This document shows positions 49,933-58,722 of a DNA stretch of 64,000 bases, in pieces. Below the pieces are notes generated by a model. The model was not told where the DNA came from and searched no databases. It was given only the letters and a program-made list of their open reading frames with translations. Source of the DNA: Actinoplanes utahensis (GTDB taxonomy: Bacteria; Actinomycetota; Actinomycetes; Mycobacteriales; Micromonosporaceae); contig NZ_BOMZ01000083.1 of assembly GCF_016862455.1 (NCBI RefSeq), forward strand, positions 1-64,000, in the 5' to 3' direction. Each line of letters begins with the position of its first letter. Position 1 is the stretch's first letter. The position numbers were made by a program, and so were the translations under genes.

Positions 49933-51141
49933 TCAAGCGGGGACGGTGGGGCGGCGCTCGACCGAGAGGATGTCCAGCAGCAGGGCGGCCAGGGCCACCA
50001 CCCCGAGCAACGCGAGTCCCAGGGCGTACGACTGGAACCGGCCGTAGATCGCGCCCATCACCAGCGGCGGCACGAACCCGCCGAGGCCGCCCGCCGCACC
50101 GACGACGCCGGTGACCGCACCCACCTGGCTGGCCGGGGCGACCTGGGCGACCAGGGCGAACGTGGCGCCGCTGCCGGCGCCGAGCGCGGCCGCCGTGGCG
50201 AGGAAGGCGATGGTCCCGACCGGGGCGAGGCCGGGGGTGAAGGCCTGGACGATCGCGCCGAGGACGACGATGCCGAGGGCGACGGCCAGGACCCGGCCGG
50301 CGGCGAACCGGTCGGACAGCCAGCCACCGACCGGCCGCATGATCACGGCGAGCAGGACGAACCCGGCCATCCGGTTGGCGGCGTCGGCCTGGGTGAGCCC
50401 GTAGGCGGTCTTGAGGTAGGCCGGCAGGTAGACGGAGAAGGCGACGTAACCGCCGAAGGCGACCGCGTACAGGGCCGCGGCCTGCCAGGTGATCCTCAGC
50501 CGCAGGACCGTGCCGAGCCGCCGCGCGAGCGGGGCGGTGGGCACCGGGCGGCCGGGCGCGTCCCGGAGGACGATCCAGGCGACGGCGGCGTACGCGGCCA
50601 GCACCACCGCCGTGAGCAGGAACGGGGTGGCGGTGCTGCCGGCGTCGACCAGCCGGACGGTGGTGAGGGCGCTGATCGCCGTTCCGCCCATGCCGACGCC
50701 GAAGACACCGACCGCGAGCCCGCGCCGTTCCGGCGGGAACCAGGCGTTGACGAACGGGACGCCGACGGCGAACGCGGTGCCGCCGATGCCGAGGAAGAAC
50801 CCGCCGACCAGCAGCGAGGTGAGCGCGTCGTGGCCGAACAGGCCCAGATAGAGCACCGGCACGATGGTGATCAGGGAGATCAGCGGGAACATGACCCGGC
50901 CGCCGTACCGGTCGGTGAGCGCGCCGACCGGGATCCGGCCGACCGATCCGACGACGACCGGCACCGCGACCAGGAGCGCCTGCTGGAACGGGGTGAGGTC
51001 CAGCACCGCCTGGAATCCGGTGGCGAGCGGGCTGAGCAGGGCCCAGGCCCAGAAGTTGACGGCGAACCCGACGGTCGCCAGGGCGAGCATCAGTCCTGCC
51101 GGGCCGCCGGTGCGGGCGGCCGGGGTCTGCGGTGTGCTCAT
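49933..51141 (-). CDS. narK: NarK/NNP-type MFS nitrate-nitrite transporter
   Basis: A 402-residue twelve-helix transporter starting at ATG 51141 (GGAG eight bases upstream). It has the NNP-family spacing around TM4-5 (GGFFLGIGGTAFAVGVPFVNAWFPPERRGLAVGVFGVGMGG) and the MFS loop GRIPVGALTDRYGGRV. The nitrate-signature asparagines are replaced: GVGMGG for GxGNxG and GAGSGATF for GxGNGxxF, so the transport mode (nitrate uptake, nitrite export or another anion) is unclear. Its location 47 bp from the terminator and 1 kb downstream of narGHJI on the same strand supports a nitrate role. Confidence 0.78.
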   Translation of the reverse strand: MSTPQTPAARTGGPAGLMLALATVGFAVNFWAWALLSPLATGFQAVLDLTPFQQALLVAVPVVVGSVGRIPVGALTDRYGGRVMFPLISLITIVPVLYLGLFGHDALTSLLVGGFFLGIGGTAFAVGVPFVNAWFPPERRGLAVGVFGVGMGGTAISALTTVRLVDAGSTATPFLLTAVVLAAYAAVAWIVLRDAPGRPVPTAPLARRLGTVLRLRITWQAAALYAVAFGGYVAFSVYLPAYLKTAYGLTQADAANRMAGFVLLAVIMRPVGGWLSDRFAAGRVLAVALGIVVLGAIVQAFTPGLAPVGTIAFLATAAALGAGSGATFALVAQVAPASQVGAVTGVVGAAGGLGGFVPPLVMGAIYGRFQSYALGLALLGVVALAALLLDILSVERRPTVPA

Positions 51142-51318
51142 GTTCCACTCCATCGTCCGGTTACGGCCCGACGATCCGGGCCGCTTCCAGACTTCCGGTG
51201 CGGGATCCGCGCCGACAGGGACCTTCGGCCCCGTTCGGCGGGACCCCGGGACCCGTCGGCGCATTGAGTGATGTCGAACTACGTGTGACCATGACCGTCG
51301 GGGGCGAGAGGGGGTCCG

Positions 51319-51612
51319 GTGCCGAGGGTTTACTACCGCAGTTACGACGCCGAGGTCACCGACCAGCTGTTCATCCGCAACCCGGGTGGACAGCCGGAAC
51401 GGTTCGCCATCGCGGAGATCGCCGATTTCTCGCTGACCCGGCTGGATCAGCCGTGGTGGCGGCTGCCGCACCGGAAGCCGTCCTATCGGCTGTCAGCCGA
51501 TTACCACGGCCGCACGGTCGTGCTGTTCGAGAGCCGCGAGCCGCGCGTCTTCAACATGGTCGTCCGCGCTCTACGTCGCGCTCTGGAGAACCGTCCCCGC
51601 GGGTACCACTGA
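51319..51612 (+). CDS. DUF6232 family protein
   Basis: A 97-residue protein matching DUF6232: VYYRSYDAEVTDQLFIRNPGGQPERFAIAEIADFSLTR is the N-terminal hallmark (VYYxxxxxxVTxxxF). Here the usual two C-terminal membrane helices are absent, so it is a short soluble form. Starts with GTG 51319. Its last 42 bp overlap the end of the convergent methyltransferase gene, an unusually long antisense overlap. Function unknown. Confidence 0.75.
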   Translation: MPRVYYRSYDAEVTDQLFIRNPGGQPERFAIAEIADFSLTRLDQPWWRLPHRKPSYRLSADYHGRTVVLFESREPRVFNMVVRALRRALENRPRGYH

Positions 51613-52191
51613 CAGGACGGCGACGAGGAAGTCGGCGGAGGGCTGGTACGGGCGCAGGTCCCAGGTGCTGAGCAGCAGGTCGGGCGTGAGGCCGGCGGTG
51701 GCCGCGTCGGCGAGGAACTCGTCGAATCCATACCCCCGCCCGGCCCCGAACCCGACGACCGCGCGCCCGCCCTCGGCCAGGTGCGCTCCGAACCGGCGCA
51801 GGATCTCGCCCCGGGTGGACGGGGCGGCGAACGTCATCACGTTGCCCGCGCAGACGATCACGTCGAACCGCTCCCCCAGGTCGAGCCCACTGAGGTCGCC
51901 GACCTCCCAGCGGGAGCCGGGATGCTGCTCCCGCGCCTCGGCGATGAGCCGGGGGTCGAGGTCGACACCGGTCACCCGGTGGCCCGCCGCCGCCAGGTGG
52001 CCGCCGACCCGGCCGGTGCCGCAGCCGGCGTCGAGGATCCGCGATGCCCGCGGCACCATCGCGTCGATCATCCGGGCCTCGCCGGCGAGGTCCTCGCCGC
52101 GCGCCGCCATCTGCCGGAACCGGTCGATGTACCACTGCGAGTGTCCCGGGTCCTCGGCGATCTTCTGGAGCCAGAGGTTGTCGCTGATCAT
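51571..52191 (-). CDS. Class I SAM-dependent methyltransferase
   Basis: A 206-residue methyltransferase. Motif I is ILDAGCGTGRVGGHL, motif post-I VTGVDLDPRL, and motif II DVIVCAGNVMTF. Starts at ATG 52191 overlapping the narI stop by 4 bp (ATGA), so it is translated with the nitrate reductase operon. No obvious need for a methyltransferase exists in NarGHI assembly; substrate unknown. Its 3' end runs under the convergent DUF6232 gene. Confidence 0.88.
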   Translation of the reverse strand: MISDNLWLQKIAEDPGHSQWYIDRFRQMAARGEDLAGEARMIDAMVPRASRILDAGCGTGRVGGHLAAAGHRVTGVDLDPRLIAEAREQHPGSRWEVGDLSGLDLGERFDVIVCAGNVMTFAAPSTRGEILRRFGAHLAEGGRAVVGFGAGRGYGFDEFLADAATAGLTPDLLLSTWDLRPYQPSADFLVAVLSVVPAGTVLQSAT

Positions 52192-52952
52192 CGCTTCACG
52201 GTAGCCACCGGTGCGGCGTGACGCGCATCGCGGGTCGCGTTCCGCACGGCGGCCGGGGTGGGCGGGGCGGCCGGGGCGGGGGTGCGGCGGCCACGGTAGA
52301 CGACGTAGGGGCGCCAGAGGTACGCCAGCGGCGCCGACCACACGTGCACGAGTCGGGTGAACGGCCACAGCGCCAGGAACAGGAACCCGCCGATCGCGTG
52401 CAGCTGGAACACCAGCGGGGCGCCGGTCATCAGGGCCGGGTCGGGCCGGAACCAGAAGATGCCACGGAACCAGACCGCGATCGTCTCCCGGTAGTCGTAT
52501 CCGTCGCCGAACAGGTTGATCACGACGGTGCCGCTCATGCCGAGCACGACCATCGCGGTCAGCGCCGCGTACAGGATCCGGTCCATGGTGGTGGTGACCC
52601 GCCGGATCCGGCCGGAGACGAACCGCCGCGCGATCAGCAGGGCCAGGCCGGCGACCAGCATGACACCGGTGATCGTGCCGCCGGTGACGGACACCAGGTG
52701 GTAGGCGTGCTCGGAGATCCCCACGGCCCCGGTGAGCGAGGCGGGGACGAGCAGTCCCATCGCGTGCCCGCCGATCACCCCGAAGGCGCCCAGGTGGAAC
52801 AGCGGCGATCCGAGCCGCAGCAGCCGGTTCTCCAGGAGCTGGCTGGTGTGGGTGGTCCAGCCGAACTGGTCGTGCCGCCACCGCCAGACGTGCCCGGCCA
52901 CGAACACGGCGAGGCAGGTGTAGGGCAGCACGATCCAGAGCAGGGCGCTCAT
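52188..52952 (-). CDS. narI: Respiratory nitrate reductase gamma subunit
   Basis: A 254-residue five-helix membrane subunit. The two b hemes are ligated by His53 and His63 (LFHLGAFGVIGGH) and His185 and His203 (FQLHAIGGF...RLVHVWS), matching the NarI pattern. It takes electrons from menaquinol and passes them to NarH. The C-terminal ~40 residues are a Pro/Ala-rich extension beyond the usual length. ATGA overlap with narJ upstream and the methyltransferase downstream. Confidence 0.96.
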   Translation of the reverse strand: MSALLWIVLPYTCLAVFVAGHVWRWRHDQFGWTTHTSQLLENRLLRLGSPLFHLGAFGVIGGHAMGLLVPASLTGAVGISEHAYHLVSVTGGTITGVMLVAGLALLIARRFVSGRIRRVTTTMDRILYAALTAMVVLGMSGTVVINLFGDGYDYRETIAVWFRGIFWFRPDPALMTGAPLVFQLHAIGGFLFLALWPFTRLVHVWSAPLAYLWRPYVVYRGRRTPAPAAPPTPAAVRNATRDARHAAPVATVKR

Positions 52953-53557
52953 CGGGACACCTCCGCGTTTCCGCAGGTGGAGTAGGGGGCGGTGAGGTCG
53001 GGGCCGAGACCCACGGTCTCGACCGGCGGGCCGTCGACGGCCAGCGCGGCGATGGCGGCGCGGTCGGCGGCGGTGAGTGGCGGCAGGGCGTCACAGATCA
53101 GATCGAGGACCTGGGCGTACGGGGACCGCGTCTCGTGCAGGGCCGACCGCAGCAGTTCGATCCCCTGCCGGTGCTGGCGCAGCGGGGCCTCCCCGTCGCC
53201 GGGCCCGGCCGATGCCGCGAACTCCAGCACGACCGGCAGCAGGTCGGGCAGTTCCCCGTCGGCCAGCCGCAGCCCGTGTGCGCGGTACCGCTGTTTGAGC
53301 ATGAGCAGCGCCATCCCGCGTTTGCGGGTGTCGCCGTGCAGGTGGTAGGTGAGGTGGAGACCGGACCGGCGGCGCAGGTCGAACGTCTGCACGTAATGCC
53401 GCTGCACCTCGATCAGCGGCGTGGTGAGCAGCCAGTCCAGGAAGTCGCCGAGAACGCCGGCGGAGGCGGCCCGCAGTTCGCCGCCGGCCTCGACGAGTTC
53501 CCGGTCCGGATAGGTGAGCAGCAGGGACGTCAACTGGAACATCCGGGAGCGGTCCAT
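52949..53557 (-). CDS. narJ: Nitrate reductase assembly chaperone NarJ
   Basis: A 202-residue member of the TorD/NarJ redox-enzyme chaperones. Features are LLTYPDRELVEAGGEL near the start, RHYVQTFDLRRRSGLHLTYHLHGDTRKRGMALLMLKQRYRAHGL (the family's conserved central helices), and ELPDLLPVVLEF. It binds apo-NarG and allows molybdenum-cofactor insertion. ATG 53557 overlaps the narH stop by one base (TGATG), implying tight translational coupling. Confidence 0.95.
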   Translation of the reverse strand: MDRSRMFQLTSLLLTYPDRELVEAGGELRAASAGVLGDFLDWLLTTPLIEVQRHYVQTFDLRRRSGLHLTYHLHGDTRKRGMALLMLKQRYRAHGLRLADGELPDLLPVVLEFAASAGPGDGEAPLRQHRQGIELLRSALHETRSPYAQVLDLICDALPPLTAADRAAIAALAVDGPPVETVGLGPDLTAPYSTCGNAEVSR

Positions 53558-55053
53558 CACCGGTCCCGCCTGCCGCTGATGGTGACCGGCACCCGGCCGC
53601 CCATGCCGGGGCCGCCCTCGCCGTCGAGCGAGCAGCCACCGAGGTCCTCGAGCGCGGCGGCCGTCCGGGCGTGCGCGGCCGGGATGACGTACCGCTCGTC
53701 GTACTTGGCGACCGCGAGCAGCCGGTACATGGCCTCGACCTGCTCGGCGGTCATGCCGATGCCGTCGAGCAGGTCGCTCGCGACGGTGCCGTCCAGGGTG
53801 CGGGCCCGCATGTAGGCGCGCATCGCGGCGAGCTTCATCAGCACTCCCCCGGCCACCTCGGTGTCGCCGGCGGTGAACAGCGACGCCAGGTACTCGACCG
53901 GGATCCGCAGGTCCTGGATGGTGTGGAAGATGTCGTCGGCGTCGGTGTCGTCCCGCCCGGCGGCCCCGGCCGCGTCGAGCACCGGCGACAGCGGCGGCAC
54001 GTACCAGACCATCGGCAGGGTCCGGTACTCCGGGTGCAGCGGCAGCGCGATCCGGTACTCGCTGATCAGCTTCCAGACCGGCGACGCCGTCGCGGCCTCG
54101 ATCCAGTCGTCCGGGTGGCCGGCGTCGCGGGCGGCCCGCTGCACCGCGGGGTCGAACGGGTCGAGGAAGACGGCCCGCTGCGCGTCGAGCAGTTCCTCGT
54201 CGGGGGCCGAGGCGGCGGCGAGCACGGCGTCCTCGTCGTACCAGAGGATGCCCAGGTAGCGGAGGCGGCCGACGCACGTCTCGGAGCAGATGGTCGGCTG
54301 CCCCGCCTCCAGGCGGGGGAAGCAGAGGGTGCACTTCTCGGCCTTGCCGGTGGCGTGGTTGACGTAGACCTTCTTGTACGGGCACGCCGACACGCACATC
54401 CGCCAGCCGCGGCAGCGGTCCTGGTCGACCAGGACGATGCCGTCCTCCTCGCGCTTGTACATGGCGCCGGACGGGCAGGCCGAGACGCACGCCGGGTTGA
54501 GGCAGTGCTCGCAGATCCGCGGCAGGTGGAACATGAACGTCTTCTCGAACTCGAACGTGACCTTCTCGGTCATGCTCCTCAGGTTCGGGTCCTGATCGGC
54601 GGTGTCGCCGCCGAGAGAGTCCTCCCAGTTCGCGCCCCACGCGATGCTCATCGGCTCGCCGGTCAGCCGCGAGTACGGCTTCTTGACGGGGGTGTCCTTC
54701 AGCCCGGCCGGCGCGTCGACCAGGACGTCCTTGTCGAAGGTGGCCGGTTCGTAGTAGTCGTCGATGGTCGGCAGGTCCGGGTTCGCGAAGATCCGGGACA
54801 GCCGCTTGGCCCGGCCGCCGGACCGCAGGACGAGGCGGCCCCTGCCGTCGAGCTTCCAGCCGCCCTTCCAGCGTTCCTGGTCCTCGTAGTGCTTGGGGTA
54901 GCCGATGCCGGGTTTCGTCTCGACGTTGTTGAACCAGACGTACTCGGTGCCCTCCCGGTTGGTCCACGTCTGCTTGCACGTGACCGAGCAGGTGTGGCAG
55001 CCGATGCACTTGTCGAGGTTCATCACCATGGCGACCTGCGCTCGGATGCGCAT
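53557..55053 (-). CDS. narH: Respiratory nitrate reductase beta subunit
   Basis: A 498-residue iron-sulphur subunit. Cluster motifs: CIGCHTCSVTC (Cys16, 19, 22, 26), CEHCLNPACVSACP, and CRGWRMCVSACP where Trp replaces a cysteine, giving the [3Fe-4S] centre characteristic of NarH. The second binding set CTLCFPR...CVGR completes four clusters. Carries electrons from NarI to NarG on the cytoplasmic face. ATG 55053 overlaps the narG stop by one base. Confidence 0.97.
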   Translation of the reverse strand: MRIRAQVAMVMNLDKCIGCHTCSVTCKQTWTNREGTEYVWFNNVETKPGIGYPKHYEDQERWKGGWKLDGRGRLVLRSGGRAKRLSRIFANPDLPTIDDYYEPATFDKDVLVDAPAGLKDTPVKKPYSRLTGEPMSIAWGANWEDSLGGDTADQDPNLRSMTEKVTFEFEKTFMFHLPRICEHCLNPACVSACPSGAMYKREEDGIVLVDQDRCRGWRMCVSACPYKKVYVNHATGKAEKCTLCFPRLEAGQPTICSETCVGRLRYLGILWYDEDAVLAAASAPDEELLDAQRAVFLDPFDPAVQRAARDAGHPDDWIEAATASPVWKLISEYRIALPLHPEYRTLPMVWYVPPLSPVLDAAGAAGRDDTDADDIFHTIQDLRIPVEYLASLFTAGDTEVAGGVLMKLAAMRAYMRARTLDGTVASDLLDGIGMTAEQVEAMYRLLAVAKYDERYVIPAAHARTAAALEDLGGCSLDGEGGPGMGGRVPVTISGRRDR

Positions 55054-58000
55054 CAGTACTCCACCTCCTGGGTGCGGCGGCGGATCACGGTGATCTCGTC
55101 GCGCTGGCTGCCGATCGGGCCGTAGTAGTTGAAGGCGTAGGTGAGCTGGCCGTGCCCGCCGGCCAGGTGGGTCGGTTTGATCAGCAGCCGGGTCATCGAG
55201 TTGTGGTAGCCGCCCCGCCTCCTCGTGCCCTCGGCCTTCGGGACGTTCACCGTGCGCTCCGGCGAGTGGTACTGGAAGACGGTGCCCTCGGGCATCCGGT
55301 GACTGACCACGGCACGGGCCACCACGACGCCGTTGCGGTTGTGGGCCTCGATCCACTCGTTGTCGCGGACCCCGATCTTCGCGGCGTCCTGGACGCTCAT
55401 CCAGATCACCGGGCCGCCCCGGGACAGCGCCAGCATCAGCTCGTTGTCGTGGTACATCGAGTGGATCGACCACTTGGCGTGCGGGGTCAGGAACCGGACC
55501 GTCACACCGCCGTCGACCGCCTCGCCCGGCCGGCCGAAGTGGCGGGCCATGTTCAGCGGCGGCCGGAAGCCGGGCAGTTGCTCACCGAGCTCGGCGACCC
55601 AGTCGTGCTCGACGAAGAAGTGCTGCCGGCCGGTGATCGTGTGCCACGGCTTCAGCCGCTCCACGTTGATCGTGAACGGGGAGTAGCGGCGGCCGCCCTT
55701 CTCCGACCCGGACCACTCCGGGCTGGTGAACACCGGTTGCGGTTTCTCCTGTGTCTGGGCGTACGTGATCCGGTCGTTCTCGTGGCCCTCGATGTAGTCG
55801 GTGAACCTCTGACCGGTGCGCTGCTCCAACTGGACGAATCCGGCATGGGCCAGCCGCCCGTTGGTGGTTCCGGAGAAGGCCAGGATGGCCTCGCACATCC
55901 GGTCGGCCGTGGCGAGGGACGGGCGGCCGTCGATCACACCGTTCTGACGCTTCAGATAGGAGATCTCCGGCTTCACATCGACGGTGATGGCTTTGGTGGT
56001 CGTGCCGAGCTCGTCCATCAGCGGCCCGACCGTGCGCATCTTCGCGCCGATCAGGGTGTAATCCCGCTCGATCGTGATCAGCTTCGGCATGGTCCGGCCG
56101 GGAGTGGGCGCGCACTCGCCGAACTTCCAGTCCCGCACCCGGCCGCCCGGCATGGCCAGCTCGTCCGGGGTGTCGTGCTGCAGCGGCGCGGCCAGCACGT
56201 CGGTGCGGGCGCCCAGGTGGGTCTCCGCCAGCTCGCTGACCTTGTCGGCCAGGGCGAGGAACGTGTCGTAGTCGGTGTGCGCGTCCGGCGGCGGCGGGAC
56301 GGCCGGGCTGAACGCGTGCACGAACGGGTGCATGTCGGTGGTGGAGATGTCGTGCTTCTCGTACCAGGTGGCGGCCGGCAGGACCAGGTCGGCGTGCAGG
56401 CCGGTGTTGGTCATCCGGAAGTCGATCGCGGTGAGCAGGTCCAGCTTGCCGACCGGCGCCTCGTCCCGCCAGGTCACGTCCCGCGGCCGGCTTCCCGGGT
56501 CGCACTCGCTCGCGCCGGCCAGGGAGGAGACTCCGAGCAGGTGCCGCATGAAGTACTCGTTGCCCTTGCCGGACGAGCCGAGCAGGTTGGCCCGCCACAG
56601 GGTCAGGCAGCGGGGGAAGTTCGCGGGATCGTCCGGGTCCTCGGCCACCGGGCGCAGTTCGCCTGATCGGAGCTGCTTGACGATGTAGTCCTGCGGTGTC
56701 TCACCCGCCGCCTTCGCCTCGTCCGCGAGATCCAGAGGGTTGCGGTTGAAGAAGGGGTGGCCCGGGCTCCAACCCATCCGCTGCGCGGCCGCGACCGTGT
56801 CCGCGAACGCCATGCCCCGGAAGCGGCCGGTGCCCAGCGGGGACGCCAGCTCGTCGGCCGGGATCCGCTCGTACCGCCACTGGTCGGTGTGCAGATACCA
56901 GAACGGGGTGGACGCCTGGTGCCGCATCGGCCGCTGCCAGTCGAAGGCGAAGCTCATGTGCTGCTGGCCGGTGATCGGCCGGGCCTTCTCCTGGCCGACG
57001 TAGTGCGCCCAGCCGCCGCCGTTGACACCCTGGCAGCCGGTCAGCGTGACCAGCGAGATGAACGCGCGGTACGTCATGTCGGAGTGGAACCACTGGTTGG
57101 CGCCGGCCCCGAGGACGATCATCGAACGGCCGTGGCTGCGTTCGGCGTTGCGGGCGAACTCCCGGCCGATCCGGGCGGCCAGCTTCGCGTCGACGCCGGT
57201 GATCTTCTCCTGCCAGGCCGGGGTGTTCGGCGAGGCCGCGTCGTCGTAGCCCGCGGGCCACTCGCCGGGCAGGTCGCCGCGCTTGACCCCGTACGTCGCC
57301 ATGACCAGGTCGAAGACCGTGGTGACCAGGTGCTCGCCGATCCGCCGGACCCGGACGCCGCGACGGATCGTGGCGCCGCCCTCGGTGTCACCGACGTCGA
57401 AACGGGCCATCTCGATCTCGACCGCCTCGTCACCGTCGATGCCGAGCGCCGGGACGACGTCACCGAGGTCGAGGTTCCACCTGCCCGGCTCGCCGTACCG
57501 GTAGCCGAGCGAGCCGTTGGGCACGACCGGCTCGCCCGTCGCCTGGTCGATCAGCACCGTCTTGTGCTCGCCGTCCTCGTGCCCGAGGTCGGCGGCGGTC
57601 AGGAAGCGGTCCGCTTTCCCGTCCACGACGGTGACCAGGAACGGGAGGTCAGTATATTTACGGACATAATCAGTGAAGTACGGGGTCTCCCGGTCCCGGA
57701 AGAACTCGGTCAGGATCACGTGGCCCATCGCCATCGCCAGCGCGCCGTCCGTCCCCGGATGCGGCGCCAGCCAGTCGTCGGCGAACTTGACGTTGTCCGC
57801 GTAGTCCGGGCTCACCGCCACGACCTTCGTGCCCTTGTACCGGGCCTCGGCCAGGAAGTGCGCGTCCGGGGTGCGCGTCACCGGGATGTTCGAGCCCCAC
57901 ATCATCAGGTAGGTGGCGTTCCACCAGTCGCCCGCCTCCGGCACGTCCGTCTGGTCGCCCCAGATCTGCGGCGACGCGATCGGCAGGTCCGCGTACCAGT

Positions 58001-58670
58001 CGTAGAAGCTGAGCAGCGTGCCGCCGAGCAGCGCGTGATAGCGGGTCCCGGCCGCGAACGACGCCATCGACATCGCCGGGATCGGCGAGAACCCGACGAC
58101 CCGGTCCGGCCCGTACACCTTGGTGGTGTAGACGTGCGCCGCCGCCATCAGCTCGATCGCCTCGTCCCACGACGCGCGCACGAACCCGCCCCGCCCGCGC
58201 TGGGTCTTGTAGGCCATCGCCTTCAGCGGCGTCTCCACGATCTCGGCCCACGCGGCGACCGGGTCACCCAGGCGCTGCCGCGCCTCACGGAACATCTCGG
58301 CCAGGACCCCGCGGAGGTACGGGTGACGTACACGGCTCGGCGAATACTCGTACCAGGAGAAGCTCGCCCCTCGCGGGCAGCCCCGCGGCTCGTAGTCGGG
58401 CGCGTCCGGCCCGCTCTCCGGATAGTCGGTGGCCTGGTGCTCCCAGGTGATCAGGTCGTCCTTGACGAACACGTTCCACGAGCAGGAGCCGGTGCAGTTG
58501 ACCCCGTGGGTGGAGCGGACCACCCGGTCGTAACTCCAGCGGTCACGGTAGAACGCGTCCCACTCGCTGTCGTCGATCCGGTGCAGGGTACGGCCGTGGT
58601 CGCCGACCGTCGCACGGGTGAGGAAGCGTCGTGCGCCCAGCAGAGGGGCGGGCCCGGGATCCAGTGACAC
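55053..58670 (-). CDS. narG: Respiratory nitrate reductase alpha subunit
   Basis: A 1205-residue molybdenum bis-MGD catalytic subunit, usual length for NarG. The GTG start at 58670 is chosen for its GAAGGAAA site. The FS0 cluster is His55, Cys59, Cys63, Cys98 (HGVNCTGSC ... EPRGCPRG), the His-ligated form seen in NarG. The Mo ligand Asp lies in YDWYADLPIASPQIWGDQTDVPE. There is no twin-arginine leader, so the active site faces the cytoplasm. A run of A/T-ending codons occurs at 57651-57679 (YFTDYVRKYTD). It is the first gene of narGHJI and 52 bp behind a WYL regulator. Confidence 0.97.
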   Translation of the reverse strand: MSLDPGPAPLLGARRFLTRATVGDHGRTLHRIDDSEWDAFYRDRWSYDRVVRSTHGVNCTGSCSWNVFVKDDLITWEHQATDYPESGPDAPDYEPRGCPRGASFSWYEYSPSRVRHPYLRGVLAEMFREARQRLGDPVAAWAEIVETPLKAMAYKTQRGRGGFVRASWDEAIELMAAAHVYTTKVYGPDRVVGFSPIPAMSMASFAAGTRYHALLGGTLLSFYDWYADLPIASPQIWGDQTDVPEAGDWWNATYLMMWGSNIPVTRTPDAHFLAEARYKGTKVVAVSPDYADNVKFADDWLAPHPGTDGALAMAMGHVILTEFFRDRETPYFTDYVRKYTDLPFLVTVVDGKADRFLTAADLGHEDGEHKTVLIDQATGEPVVPNGSLGYRYGEPGRWNLDLGDVVPALGIDGDEAVEIEMARFDVGDTEGGATIRRGVRVRRIGEHLVTTVFDLVMATYGVKRGDLPGEWPAGYDDAASPNTPAWQEKITGVDAKLAARIGREFARNAERSHGRSMIVLGAGANQWFHSDMTYRAFISLVTLTGCQGVNGGGWAHYVGQEKARPITGQQHMSFAFDWQRPMRHQASTPFWYLHTDQWRYERIPADELASPLGTGRFRGMAFADTVAAAQRMGWSPGHPFFNRNPLDLADEAKAAGETPQDYIVKQLRSGELRPVAEDPDDPANFPRCLTLWRANLLGSSGKGNEYFMRHLLGVSSLAGASECDPGSRPRDVTWRDEAPVGKLDLLTAIDFRMTNTGLHADLVLPAATWYEKHDISTTDMHPFVHAFSPAVPPPPDAHTDYDTFLALADKVSELAETHLGARTDVLAAPLQHDTPDELAMPGGRVRDWKFGECAPTPGRTMPKLITIERDYTLIGAKMRTVGPLMDELGTTTKAITVDVKPEISYLKRQNGVIDGRPSLATADRMCEAILAFSGTTNGRLAHAGFVQLEQRTGQRFTDYIEGHENDRITYAQTQEKPQPVFTSPEWSGSEKGGRRYSPFTINVERLKPWHTITGRQHFFVEHDWVAELGEQLPGFRPPLNMARHFGRPGEAVDGGVTVRFLTPHAKWSIHSMYHDNELMLALSRGGPVIWMSVQDAAKIGVRDNEWIEAHNRNGVVVARAVVSHRMPEGTVFQYHSPERTVNVPKAEGTRRRGGYHNSMTRLLIKPTHLAGGHGQLTYAFNYYGPIGSQRDEITVIRRRTQEVEY

Positions 58671-58722
58671 GGTGGTTTCCTTCGCCGTGGAGCAGCCGCC
58701 CGGGCGGTCGCCCGGTGCTCCT

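Noticed and set aside
56757..58667. 636-codon plus-strand frame opposite narG
   Set aside because: Opposite a well-established gene, with His/Arg/Pro-rich shadow composition and no domain.
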